The notes beneath the pieces are model-generated. The model worked only from the letters and a program-made list of their open reading frames with translations. It did no database searches and was not told the origin of the DNA. Positions 17,114 to 25,999 of a stretch of DNA of 33,694 bases are shown here, piece by piece. Location of the stretch: NCBI RefSeq assembly GCF_011045015.1, contig NZ_JAAKZY010000112.1, forward strand, positions 1 to 33,694. The letters run 5' to 3'. Position 1 is the first letter of the stretch. Each line of letters opens with the position of its first letter. The position numbers and the translations under genes are program-made. Origin of the DNA: Streptomyces scabichelini (GTDB lineage Bacteria; Actinomycetota; Actinomycetes; Streptomycetales; Streptomycetaceae).

Positions 17114-18076
17114 ATGACCACCGTGACCATCGCACGAAGCCCCCGAACATCCGCAACGTACGCTGTTTCCCTGCTGGTTGTGGCCGCGGCCGCCCTGACG
17201 GGCTGCGGTTCCTCCGACGACTCCTCCGGCAGCGACGACCCCTTGAAGGGAGACGCGGCCAAGGGCGGGACCGTCGTGGTCGGTTCCAACAACTTCCCCG
17301 AGAGCATCCTGCTCGCCGACATCTACGGTGAAGCTCTCAAGTCCAAGGGCATCAAGGTCAGTTACAAGCTGAACATCGGCAGCCGCGAGACCACGTACGG
17401 ACTGATCAAGAACGGTACGATCACGGTTCTGCCCGAGTACAACGGTGCTCTGCTGGCCTACCTGAACAAGGACGCGCAGGCGAAGACGACCGCGGAGACC
17501 AACAAGGCCGTCACCACCGCACTCGATTCGAAACTGACGCTGCTGGAGTCCTCCGAGGCCCAGGACAAGGACGCGGTCGCGGTCAACGAGGCCACGGCCA
17601 AGAAGTACAAGCTCACGGAGAAGTCGACGCTCACCGACCTGGCCGACGTGGCGCCGGAGCTGGTCATCGGCGGTTCGCCCGAGTTCCAGACCAGGCACCA
17701 CGGACTGCCGGGCCTCGAGGAGGACTACGGCCTCAAGTTCAAGTCCTTCAAGGCGCTGGACGCCGGCGGTCCGCTGACGGTGGCAGCCCTCAAGGGCAAC
17801 AACATTCAGGCCGGGAACATCTTCACGACCGACCCCGGTATCGAAAAGAACAAGTTCCTCATCCTCCAGGACCCCAAGAATCTCTTCGGCTTCGAGAACG
17901 TAACTCCGTTGGCATACAAGAGCGGTCTCCCGGCGGAGGGAGTTTCCGCGCTCAACGCCGTATCGGCGAAGCTCGACACGGAAACGCTGACCTCCCTCAA
18001 CAGCGAAGTCCAGAACGAGAACAAGGACCCCCTGGACGTGGCCAAGACCTGGCTGTCCTCCAACGGCCTGACCTGA
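17114..18076 (+). CDS. Glycine betaine/choline-type ABC transporter substrate-binding lipoprotein (OpuCC/OsmF-like)
   Basis: This 320-aa protein has a signal peptide ending in lipobox LTGC (Cys31), followed by a Ser/Asp-rich tether. The mature part begins GGTVVVGSNNFPESILLADI and continues with ALKSKGIKV, the hallmark of OpuAC-type binding proteins for quaternary ammonium compounds. The ATG at 17114 was preferred over the upstream alternative at 17033 because it gives a compact signal peptide; the ribosome site is weak. It is the natural partner of the ATPase/permease genes at 9705-12267, from which the conservon separates it. It ends in a hairpin at 18086-18112. Confidence 0.9.
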   Translation: MTTVTIARSPRTSATYAVSLLVVAAAALTGCGSSDDSSGSDDPLKGDAAKGGTVVVGSNNFPESILLADIYGEALKSKGIKVSYKLNIGSRETTYGLIKNGTITVLPEYNGALLAYLNKDAQAKTTAETNKAVTTALDSKLTLLESSEAQDKDAVAVNEATAKKYKLTEKSTLTDLADVAPELVIGGSPEFQTRHHGLPGLEEDYGLKFKSFKALDAGGPLTVAALKGNNIQAGNIFTTDPGIEKNKFLILQDPKNLFGFENVTPLAYKSGLPAEGVSALNAVSAKLDTETLTSLNSEVQNENKDPLDVAKTWLSSNGLT

Positions 18077-18085
18077 CGGTCACAC

Positions 18086-18112
18086 GGCCGGGGCGGCACA
18101 TCCGTCCCGGCC
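18086..18112 (+). terminator. Terminator hairpin after the betaine-binding lipoprotein gene
   Basis: An 11-bp stem (18086-18096 with 18102-18112, one G-U pair in RNA) with a 5-base loop starts ten bases after the stop codon. No T tract follows. Confidence 0.65.
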
Positions 18113-18230
18113 TGACACCCCGACGCCCCTGCGGCGGTTGCAAGGTTTCCGCAAGCGCTCAGCAAGCGTTCTGTCAATGTCTGAGGGCATCCCCCGGTCC
18201 AGGCCAATCACATCGCCAACGGGGGAACCA

Positions 18231-19487
18231 ATGACAGGTGACAGCAACCCGGGGCCCGCACGCCCCGAGGCCCAAGGTGCCGCGAAGAGCGGCCAGTGGC
18301 TCACACTGCCCGGCTGCAAGCGGGTCCTGGTCGTCGTACACACCGAGGTGTACGGACAGCGGCTGCGGGACCTGCTGCCGCTGCTGGAGTCCGATCTCCG
18401 GATCCAGGTCGACTTCACCATCGCGCCGCACGCGTTCAACGCCGGTGCCGCCCGCTCGCTGCATGCGCTGGGCAGTTCGGTGCTGCCCTGGCCACAGGCA
18501 CTGGACACGGAGTTCGATCTCGTGCTGGCCGCCGGCTCGCAGGGCGTGGAACAGCTGCACGGACCACTGATCCGGCTGCCGCACGGCGCCGGGCACATGA
18601 AGCTGTCGCGGCTCACGGACGACCGGAACCCGGGAACGCCTCGGACCGTCGGCGGGCTCGGGCGACAGTACTTGATGCGGGACGGGCAGGTCGTACCGAA
18701 AGCGGTGGCGCTGGCGCACCGGGACGATCTGGTCACCCTGGAGCGGTGGTGTCCGGAGGCGGTGCCCGTCGCCGAGGTGGTCGGGGACGCGAGCCACGAC
18801 CGGATCGTGGCGAGCATGCCCCTGCGGCGCCGGTATCGCGCGGCGCTGGGGCTGCGTCGCGGCCAGAAGCTGCTCCTGGCCACCTCCACCTGGGGGCCAG
18901 GCTCGTCCTTCAACAGGCTGGACGCACTTCTGCCGCGCCTGCTGACGGAGCTGCCGACGGACGAGTACGCGGTGGGAGTGCTGGTGCACCCCAACGTCTG
19001 GTCCGGGCACGGTGACTGGCAGGTTCGCTCCTGGCTGTCGGTGGCGAGGCGGCACGGGATCACCGTCGTACCGCCGGAGGCGGACTGGCGTGCCCTGCTG
19101 GTGGCCGCCGACTGGGTGATCGGCGACCACGGTTCCGTCACGCTGTACGCGACGCTGACCCGCGCGGCCATTCTGCTGGCGCGGTTTCCGGCGCAGGACG
19201 TGGACCCCGCGTCACCCGGTGCGCAGCTGGCCCGGGTGGCTCCGGCGATCTCCCCCGCTCACCCACTGCCGGAGCAACTCGCGTACGCACGCGCCAAATA
19301 CCCCGCCGAGGAGTACGCGGCGATCGCGAGCCGGATCTCCTCGGAGCCTGGCCGGTTCGGGCAGAACGCCCGGTGCCTGATGTACCGGATCCTCGGTCTC
19401 GGCGAACCCGCGCACGAGCCGTCGCTTCCCAAGCTGCCGCTTCCCTCACGGTGGCACGAGGTCGGCGCAAGCGAGGTACCGGCGTGA
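18231..19487 (+). CDS. Uncharacterised protein with glycosyl/glycerophosphotransferase-like fold
   Basis: The ATG at 18231 has GGGGGA seven bases upstream and gives 418 aa. After a 30-residue hydrophilic lead, the N-terminal half reads like a nucleotide-sugar-type Rossmann domain (KRVLVVVHTEVYGQRLRDLL, then FDLVLAAGSQG and LIRLPHGAGHMKL). The C-terminal half has a second Rossmann-like unit with KLLLATSTWGPGSSF, GVLVHPNVW and WVIGDHGSVTLYATLTRAAI. The last segment resembles the S/D-x-x-S-V region of CDP-glycerol glycerophosphotransferases (TagF type). No signal peptide or membrane helix is seen. I do not recognise a specific function; donor and acceptor are unknown. It is translationally coupled to the next small gene and points toward the STAND gene at 19792-22227. 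Confidence 0.75.
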   Translation: MTGDSNPGPARPEAQGAAKSGQWLTLPGCKRVLVVVHTEVYGQRLRDLLPLLESDLRIQVDFTIAPHAFNAGAARSLHALGSSVLPWPQALDTEFDLVLAAGSQGVEQLHGPLIRLPHGAGHMKLSRLTDDRNPGTPRTVGGLGRQYLMRDGQVVPKAVALAHRDDLVTLERWCPEAVPVAEVVGDASHDRIVASMPLRRRYRAALGLRRGQKLLLATSTWGPGSSFNRLDALLPRLLTELPTDEYAVGVLVHPNVWSGHGDWQVRSWLSVARRHGITVVPPEADWRALLVAADWVIGDHGSVTLYATLTRAAILLARFPAQDVDPASPGAQLARVAPAISPAHPLPEQLAYARAKYPAEEYAAIASRISSEPGRFGQNARCLMYRILGLGEPAHEPSLPKLPLPSRWHEVGASEVPA

Positions 19488-19783
19488 GTGACGTCGTGAT
19501 CGTCTGCCTGGACGGCGCCGTAAGCGAGACCTGGCGGCAGTGTGCCGACGTGCTGTACGGCAGCCGTACTCGTCCCTCCGGCGACGCGAGGGTGCTGGCC
19601 GAGCGGACACTGCGACGCTATCCGGGCTGTGCGCTGGTCGTGGTGCCCGGCCCGGACGGCGCTTGCACGGCTCTCACTCGCGCCAGGGTCACTCTCCAAC
19701 TGCCCGATGAATCAGGAGAGTTGACCGCCCTGGAAGTGGCCCGCGTGTTGCACGCGAGCATGATGCGGGAAAGCGCGCCATGA
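19484..19783 (+). CDS. 99-aa protein of unknown function
   Basis: The start is a GTG that overlaps the upstream stop (GTGA), which argues for a real, co-translated gene. The protein begins SDVVIVCLDGAVSETWRQCA, has an Arg-rich middle (RVLAERTLRRYPGCALVVVPG) and a helical C terminus. It contains three cysteines and no signal peptide or membrane helix. Alternating hydrophobic strands and helices suggest a small alpha/beta domain. I do not recognise the family. It probably works with the preceding transferase-like protein. Its stop is 8 bases from the convergent stop of the STAND gene. Confidence 0.7.
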   Translation: MSDVVIVCLDGAVSETWRQCADVLYGSRTRPSGDARVLAERTLRRYPGCALVVVPGPDGACTALTRARVTLQLPDESGELTALEVARVLHASMMRESAP

Positions 19784-19791
19784 CGTTCCGG

Positions 19792-22227
19792 CTAGCTTGA
19801 CCCCAGGTTCCGCAGCCGGTTCTCCAGACGGCGTTTGTCGGACTCACTGACCGTCGCATAGCGGGCCAGGGACTTTTCGTACCAGTCTCCGGCCCGCTCC
19901 GAGTCGCCCCGCTCCTCGGCGCCTTCACCGAGCATCTCCAGTACGCGCCCTTGCCAGTGGACAGAGCCGGCAATCTCGAACTCGGCCAGTGACTGGCGCA
20001 GTCGGTGCTCCGCGAGCTCCTGGCTGCCGTCGGTGCGCAGCGCCTCGGCACGTCCCAGGTAGGCCAGGGCGCGTGCCGCGTCGTAGTGGTCGTCTTCCGC
20101 GAGCAGGTCCTGGCGGGCCCTCGTCAAATAGGGGACGGCTTCGTCGGGGCGGTCCGCGGCCAGGGCCGTGTCTCCGAGACAGAGCCGGGTCAGCGCGGCG
20201 CCCCGCCGGTATCCCATCGCCTCGCGCAGGGCCAGGGCCCGGCCGAAGTACGAGTGAGCCTCGGCCAGCCGCCCGGCGAGCCGGTGCGTCTGGCCCAAGC
20301 CGTGCAGGGCCTGGGCCTCGTCCCTGCGGGCCATGTCCTCCTGTGCCGTCTCCAGTGCCTCGCTGAACCAGGCGACGGCCTCCTGATACCGGCCGACGTT
20401 GCGCAGGCCGGCGCCGCCGGAGGTGAGCATCCGTCTCACTCCCTCCCGGTGTCCGGCCTCTCGGGCCGCGGCCAGCCCGATCTCGTGGGCCTCGATCCAC
20501 ATGTCGTACGGGCGCAGTCGCAGGAATGCGGGCCACATGGCATCGGCGAGCTGCCAGGCGAGGGCGTGCCAGTTCCGCTTGGCCGCCGTCCGCAGCACGG
20601 CCATCAGATGCAGCCGTTCGGCGTCCAGCCAGCGCAACGCGCCCGGCGCATCGGAGAAGGGCGGCGGGGCAGGCGGACGCGCGTAGTCACGAGGCAGCGT
20701 GCGATGGCTGGGCGTCAGCAATGACTCGGCGGAAGTCGCCGCGGACAGATAGAAGTGCACGACACGCCGCACCACGGCCGTCATGTCGGCGGGTGTCTCC
20801 CGTTCTCCGGCAAGACCCTCCGCATGGGCCCTGATCAGATCGTGGAAGCGGTAGCGGCCCAGCCCGGTGCGCAGTTCCGGTCCGAGATCCTCGACGAGAT
20901 TCACCTCGGCCAGTTCGTCGAGCAGGCGCTCGGCTTCCGCTGCGGGCACCGCGCAGGCCGCGGCGGCGACCGGAGGGGTGAGCAGGGGGACCGGTGCCAG
21001 ACTCAGCCGGCGGTAGCCGCGTGCCACTTCCGGTGTGAGCAGGCGATACGACTCGTCCAGCGCGGCCCGTACGGCGTACTTCCCCTCCACGCGCAGTGCG
21101 TCGAGGGCGCTTCCGCCCTCATCGCCCAGCGCTCCCGCCATCACTGCCAGGGGCTGGCGGGGGCGCGCCGCTGCCCGGGCCGCGGCGACACACATGGCCA
21201 GCGGCAGGCCCGCACACGCCTTCGCCATCGCCAGGGCGGCCTCGGGCTCCTTCCGTACGCGCTCGACCCCGACCCTGCGGCTGAGGAGTTCCACCGCGTC
21301 ACCGGTGGCGAACACGTCCAGCGGGTGAAAGGTCGCGCCGTCCATGCCCAGGCCGGTCAGACGGCTTCGGCTGGTCACCGCCGTCAGGGCGTGGGTCGTC
21401 CCGGGCAGCAGTGGGCGGACCTGCGCCGCGCTGAGCACGTTGTCCAGGAGCAGGGCGATCCGCGTACCGGCGGTGACCGAACGCCACAGTGCCGCTCGTT
21501 CATCCAGCTCCGCCGGTATCCGCGTGTGCCCGAAGGCGCGCAGGAACTCCGCCAGGAGCTCGCTGGGCCGGGCGGGACCTTCAACGGAGTGGCCGCGCAG
21601 ATCCGCGTACAACTGCCCATCGGGGAACACCTCGGCCAGGCTGCGCAGCCAGCGACGCGCCAGCGCGGTCTTCCCGACTCCGGCCGGTCCACTGATGACA
21701 GCGATCACAGGGCCGTCCCGGGAGGACGCTGTCAGCCCGTCCAGCTCCGCGAGCTCACGTCGGCGATTGGTGAAGTGGACGGGTACAGGCGGCAGTTGGC
21801 GCGGGACCGCGGGTGCGCGGGCGATCGTGGGGTCCGAGAGCACGGGATGGATGTGCACCCCGCCGCGGATGTCCCCCGCCTGGACGACCGTTCCCGTGAT
21901 CTCGGCGGCCGTGCCGATGGCGTTGGCCACTTCATGCCCGGCGTGGGCCGACGGCTCGCCGGAGGCGACCACAGTGGTCAGCCAGTTCCTCAGCTCCCGC
22001 GCCAGCGACGGCTGCGCCGCGGCCTGTTCCGCCAGCAGCTCGGACAGCGCCCGGATGCGGTCATCGGCGCTCCGTCCCGTCTCTCCCGCCGCCCACACGG
22101 ATACCGACTCGACCATCGCGGGTCGATCTGAGGCATACGCGATCTCAAGAAGCGCATGTCTCGCCTTCGGCTGTTGTGCCGCCAGAGTGAGGGCAGCCCT
22201 GAGTTCCAGGGCCGTCACCTGGTTCAT
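19792..22227 (-). CDS. NB-ARC/TPR STAND protein with N-terminal domain and amyloid-like motif
   Basis: This 811-aa protein has four parts. Residues 1-90 form a helical N-terminal domain. Residues 102-127 hold a Gly/Val-rich motif, GTVVQAGDIRGGVHIH, preceded by NAIGTAAEI. The NB-ARC NTPase (about 153-480) has Walker A GPAGVGKT at 180-187, Walker B IALLLDNV and a GLPLAM motif. TPR-like helical repeats (about 560-800) carry recurring ALxxLG patterns. There is no SARP DNA-binding domain, unlike the divergent neighbour. STAND proteins of this build act as ligand-triggered switches in signalling or defence. The N-terminal domain plus motif resembles the adaptor region of bacterial NLR-like proteins; the effector is not evident here. 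The ATG start begins MNQVTALELR. Confidence 0.88.
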   Translation of the reverse strand: MNQVTALELRAALTLAAQQPKARHALLEIAYASDRPAMVESVSVWAAGETGRSADDRIRALSELLAEQAAAQPSLARELRNWLTTVVASGEPSAHAGHEVANAIGTAAEITGTVVQAGDIRGGVHIHPVLSDPTIARAPAVPRQLPPVPVHFTNRRRELAELDGLTASSRDGPVIAVISGPAGVGKTALARRWLRSLAEVFPDGQLYADLRGHSVEGPARPSELLAEFLRAFGHTRIPAELDERAALWRSVTAGTRIALLLDNVLSAAQVRPLLPGTTHALTAVTSRSRLTGLGMDGATFHPLDVFATGDAVELLSRRVGVERVRKEPEAALAMAKACAGLPLAMCVAAARAAARPRQPLAVMAGALGDEGGSALDALRVEGKYAVRAALDESYRLLTPEVARGYRRLSLAPVPLLTPPVAAAACAVPAAEAERLLDELAEVNLVEDLGPELRTGLGRYRFHDLIRAHAEGLAGERETPADMTAVVRRVVHFYLSAATSAESLLTPSHRTLPRDYARPPAPPPFSDAPGALRWLDAERLHLMAVLRTAAKRNWHALAWQLADAMWPAFLRLRPYDMWIEAHEIGLAAAREAGHREGVRRMLTSGGAGLRNVGRYQEAVAWFSEALETAQEDMARRDEAQALHGLGQTHRLAGRLAEAHSYFGRALALREAMGYRRGAALTRLCLGDTALAADRPDEAVPYLTRARQDLLAEDDHYDAARALAYLGRAEALRTDGSQELAEHRLRQSLAEFEIAGSVHWQGRVLEMLGEGAEERGDSERAGDWYEKSLARYATVSESDKRRLENRLRNLGSS

Positions 22228-22439
22228 TCCCGCGTCCTCATGCTGCCCCCCTACTTCCGCCGCGACTCCTCCTACCCGTCCGTCGTCCCTCCAGACGGAA
22301 TATCTTCCTCAAGCGAGCTATTCAGCCAAAATAAGTCTGATCTCGTATCAAGTTGTTCCGCTATTTGAACGTTAATTGTCCACATGCCATTCTTTTGCCG
22401 GAGCCAGAGCGCAGGCCAACCATCGCCCGGGGGGCACTG
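22228..22439. promoter_or_regulatory. Divergent promoter region of the STAND gene and the AfsR-like gene
   Basis: This region of 212 bases separates the two divergent regulators. Its right part (about 22300-22390) is strikingly AT-rich for this genome and includes GTTC-N8-GAAC (within 22353-22372), a possible operator. GGGGGG at 22429-22434 is the ribosome site of the AfsR-like gene. No promoter hexamers could be fixed with confidence. Confidence 0.5.
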
Positions 22440-25400
22440 GTGGACTTGGACATTCACATGCTGGGGCCCGTTGAACTATGCAGAGATCAACGCTCGGTTG
22501 TGCTCGGCTCGCCCAAAGAGTCCCTGCTGCTCGTGGCCCTGGCCTTCGACGCCGGGCGACCAGTAGCTCTCGACAGCCTGATCCACCGCCTGTGGGACGA
22601 CGCCCCGCCCGCCAGGCCACGCGCGAGTCTCCACTCGTACGTCGCCCGCATACGTCGAAGACTCCGCGACCTCGACGTCGGTGAATGCCTCGTTCAGAGA
22701 GCGCACGCCTACACGCTCGACGTACGCCCCGACCAGGTCGACTACCACCGCTTCCGGCAATTGGCGGCTCAGGCCCGCTCCCTGACCGACGACGGTCAGG
22801 ACTCTCAGGCTCTGGATCTGCTCGGGGACGCCACAGCACTGTGGCGGGGCGAGCCGCTCGCCGGCCTCCCCGGCCTCTGGGCGGAAACCCTCCGCGAAGT
22901 CCTGTCGGAGAAGCGCCTCGCCGCAGAACTGACACGCATCGGCATCGAACTCCGCCGAGGCCACTTCGCCGAAGTCGCGGCCGATGTACCGGCGCTGCTC
23001 GAACAACATCCCACGGACGAGACACTGGCCGGCCAGCTCATGACCGCGGCCTACGGCAGCGGACGACAGGCGGACGCCCTGCGTATCTACGGTGCTGTCC
23101 GGCGCCGCCTGCGTGAAGATCTCGGTACGGACCCGGGCGAACCCCTGCAACGAGTCCACAGTCTCGTCCTGCACGGTGCGCCGGTTCAGGAACTGGTTCC
23201 GCGGCCGGAACCCGCGGTGGCCGCTCCGCGAACCCTGCCCAGCCATGCCGAACTGGTGGGCCGCAGGGAGGAGCTGGCCACGATCTCACGCCGCGCATCC
23301 GCCTGGTCGACTGCGCCTTCCTCGCTCGGCACGGTGATCGCGCTGCAGGCCGTCTCCGGCATGGCGGGGATCGGGAAGACCCTGATCGCCCTCCACGCCG
23401 CGCGCTCTCTCGGTCCTGAGTTCCCCGACGGCCAGCTCTACCTTGATCTTCGCGCCCATTCCCCCGGCCAGGAGCCGCTCACCGCCCAGGCCGCTCTCAC
23501 CAGTCTGCTGCGGGTGCTGGGCGTTCCGGCCACGACTCTCCCCGACCACCTGGACGGCCTCGTGGGCCTGTGGCGCACTCTGCTCAGCACGCGCCGCGCC
23601 ATCATCGTCCTCGACGACGCGGTGGGTCCCGAACAGCTGCGCCCGCTGCTGCCGGGCGCCTCACCGTCCTTGGTGATCGTCACCAGCCGCCGCCGCATCA
23701 CGGGACTGCCCGGCGTCCAGTCCATCCAACTCGACGTCCTCCCGCCCGAGGATGCGATCGCGCTCTTCCGGAAGGTTGCCGGTGAGGACCGCACCCGCCA
23801 GACGAACGAAGTAGCAGAAATCGTCCGCCTGTCGGGATATCTCCCCCTGGCCGTCGAACTTGCCGCGGGACGCCTGCTCTCCCGCCCTGCCTGGACAACC
23901 GCCCACCTCCTCCAGAAGCTGATTCCCGGACGCAGTCGGCTGACGGAATTGCGGGACGGATCAAGGGAGATAGCCAGAGCATTCGAAATCTCGTACCAAA
24001 CACTCACCAGCGAAGAACGAACGGTTTTCCGCACACTCGGCCTTCGGCTCGGTCCTGACTTCGACGCGTTCACGATCGCGGCGCTCGGGGACCTTACGGT
24101 CGGCAGCGCGGAGCGTTTCCTCGACGCACTCCTCGACGCCCATCTCATTCAGGAGCCGACGCCCGAGCGCTACACCGTTCATGATCTTCTCGGCGAATAC
24201 TCTCGCACGCTGGCGGCGGTCGAGGACTCGGAGGCGGACCGTGAAGCGGCCGTCCACCGACTGGTCGATTTCTACATACAGGCATCGGATGCGGCGGACA
24301 GACTCCTCCATCCTCGCCGCCTGCGCCCGGAAGTGCCTCACCCCTCGCCTCGCCCGGTCCCCGCATGGCCCGACGCCCAGGCCGCCAGACGCTGGCTCGC
24401 CACGGAGCGCGCCGGGCTCCTGGCGGCGGAGAGTCACTGCCGTACGAACGGCCGCCCTCATGAAGCAGCGCTGCTCGCCGGGACGCTGGCCGACTTCCTC
24501 GACGAGGAGGGGCACTGGACCGAAGCCCGGTACATGCACGAGGCGGCCGCGCACCACTGGAGCACAGTGGGCGAACAGCAGGCCGAGGTGTACGCACTCA
24601 TCGACCTGGGCACCGCCCTGTCGCACTGCGGACGCTACAGGGAAGCGGACGCCGCACACCGACGAGCGCTCAAGGGCGCACAGGACATCGGCGACACCGA
24701 AGCACGGGCGGAGGCCCTCCACCGGCTCGGTGTGCTGCACTGGAACGCCGGCCAGTTGTCGGAGGCGCTCGCGCATCAGCAGGAAACCCTGGCCCTTCGA
24801 CTCTTGTCCGGGGACGTCTGGCAGATCGCGCGCTCCCGGAACAATCTCGGCATCACGCATCTCTACCTGGGAAACCTGGAGAGCGCCCGGGAAAACTTCG
24901 ATGCCGCACTCACCGGGTTCCATGCCTCCGGAGACATGAGGGAAGCCGCCCACGTATTGAACAACCTGTCAGACCTTCACCTCCGCACCGGAAATACGCA
25001 ATACGCTCGGATTCTTCTCCAAGAAGCCCTTGACGTACTCACGGACTGCGGGAGCCCTGCCGATCTCGCCATTACGCGGATAAATCTTGCCGGCAGTATG
25101 ACGTCACCGAGTGAACTGAATGAAATGCTGGATCTGTACCGGGATTCGCTCACCACTTTTCGTCGCCTCGGAGACCGTCGCAACGCCGCCATCACCCAGC
25201 ATGGAATGGGGCTCGCCCTCCATGCCGCCGGACGGTTTCATGACGCGGCGGCCCACCATCGCCGCGCCCTCGATCTCGCCGCAAGCATCGGGGCAGCGCA
25301 TGAAGAAGCCCAGGCCCTCCACGGTCTGGGGGCATCCGAGCACCGGCTGGGACAGTCGGACTCCGCCGCCCGGCACATCGCCGCGGCCATCGAGATCGCG

Positions 25401-25505
25401 GACCGCATCGGCGCGGCGGGCGAGGCCGCACAGGCGCGTGACAGCCTGGCAGCGCTCGAGGCGGAGGCCGCCGGGGCCGACCGTAAGCGTGGGTATTACA
25501 CCTGA
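22440..25505 (+). CDS. AfsR-like SARP regulator (DNA-binding/BTAD, NB-ARC, TPR)
   Basis: The GTG at 22440 was chosen for its GGGGGG five bases upstream and because it gives DIHMLGPVEL, the standard SARP N terminus; the protein is 1021 aa. An OmpR-like winged helix (about 5-95, with SYVARIRRRLRD) is followed by a BTAD domain (about 100-246). The NB-ARC NTPase (about 270-560) has Walker A GMAGIGKT at 307-314, Walker B IIVLDDAV and GYLPLAVEL. C-terminal TPRs (about 700-1010) include ALHRLGVLHWNAGQL-type units. This matches S. coelicolor AfsR in order and length. AfsR-type proteins activate secondary metabolism or development, often after Ser/Thr kinase phosphorylation. A kinase gene does lie 500 bases downstream, but no biosynthetic cluster is visible. 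Confidence 0.92.
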   Translation: MDLDIHMLGPVELCRDQRSVVLGSPKESLLLVALAFDAGRPVALDSLIHRLWDDAPPARPRASLHSYVARIRRRLRDLDVGECLVQRAHAYTLDVRPDQVDYHRFRQLAAQARSLTDDGQDSQALDLLGDATALWRGEPLAGLPGLWAETLREVLSEKRLAAELTRIGIELRRGHFAEVAADVPALLEQHPTDETLAGQLMTAAYGSGRQADALRIYGAVRRRLREDLGTDPGEPLQRVHSLVLHGAPVQELVPRPEPAVAAPRTLPSHAELVGRREELATISRRASAWSTAPSSLGTVIALQAVSGMAGIGKTLIALHAARSLGPEFPDGQLYLDLRAHSPGQEPLTAQAALTSLLRVLGVPATTLPDHLDGLVGLWRTLLSTRRAIIVLDDAVGPEQLRPLLPGASPSLVIVTSRRRITGLPGVQSIQLDVLPPEDAIALFRKVAGEDRTRQTNEVAEIVRLSGYLPLAVELAAGRLLSRPAWTTAHLLQKLIPGRSRLTELRDGSREIARAFEISYQTLTSEERTVFRTLGLRLGPDFDAFTIAALGDLTVGSAERFLDALLDAHLIQEPTPERYTVHDLLGEYSRTLAAVEDSEADREAAVHRLVDFYIQASDAADRLLHPRRLRPEVPHPSPRPVPAWPDAQAARRWLATERAGLLAAESHCRTNGRPHEAALLAGTLADFLDEEGHWTEARYMHEAAAHHWSTVGEQQAEVYALIDLGTALSHCGRYREADAAHRRALKGAQDIGDTEARAEALHRLGVLHWNAGQLSEALAHQQETLALRLLSGDVWQIARSRNNLGITHLYLGNLESARENFDAALTGFHASGDMREAAHVLNNLSDLHLRTGNTQYARILLQEALDVLTDCGSPADLAITRINLAGSMTSPSELNEMLDLYRDSLTTFRRLGDRRNAAITQHGMGLALHAAGRFHDAAAHHRRALDLAASIGAAHEEAQALHGLGASEHRLGQSDSAARHIAAAIEIADRIGAAGEAAQARDSLAALEAEAAGADRKRGYYT

Positions 25506-25674
25506 CTTTCCGCACCTGGTTCTTCTACCAGATTGAGAACGCCTCGGGAAGCCACTTGCGGGAGAAAAACCCTGAGCTTGCAAAGACCGGCGCCACCGGG
25601 TTCACTGCTCCCGTCGGAACGGCGATCTGACTGCCAGCACTCGCCCGATGAACAAATAGGGAGCAAAACAAAGA

Positions 25675-25872
25675 ATGCTGAAAGGCACCATCAAGTACGC
25701 AGTGAAGAACGGCGGCGTATTCACAGCCGGCCTGGCAATCCTCGCATCGACGGTGGCCGCCTTGGCAATAGCCGCATGCATCCCGTCGATGGTTTCTTCT
25801 TCAACCGAAGAATACGCCGGCAAAGACCGTTCGCACACGGTGACGCGGTCGATACAGACCCACCGCGCCTGA
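25675..25872 (+). CDS. 65-aa putative lipopeptide or single-pass membrane peptide
   Basis: The ATG at 25675 follows AGGGAG (about 11-base spacing). The peptide has a basic N terminus (MLKGTIKYAVKNGG), a hydrophobic stretch at about 15-36 and IAAC, which fits the lipobox consensus; cleavage there would leave about 31 hydrophilic residues. Alternatively it is a single-pass membrane peptide. It lies 169 bases downstream of the AfsR-like gene, the position occupied by afsS in S. coelicolor, but it does not look like AfsS. Moderate confidence because it is short. The reverse frames overlapping it are less plausible. Function unknown. Confidence 0.55.
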   Translation: MLKGTIKYAVKNGGVFTAGLAILASTVAALAIAACIPSMVSSSTEEYAGKDRSHTVTRSIQTHRA

Positions 25873-25999
25873 GCCAGGCCCGGTGCGGCGACGGTGCGAT
25901 CCACCGTCGCCGCACCGGCTTCCACTCGACGTCCCACCACCCGGGCGAACCTCCGGCCCACCCGGTGAGACCGTCCCCGGCTCCTCTAATCTGTCGCCC

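Noticed and set aside
20755..22131. Forward frame of 458 codons opposite the STAND gene
   Set aside because: No motifs; the reverse frame encodes a complete NB-ARC/TPR protein.
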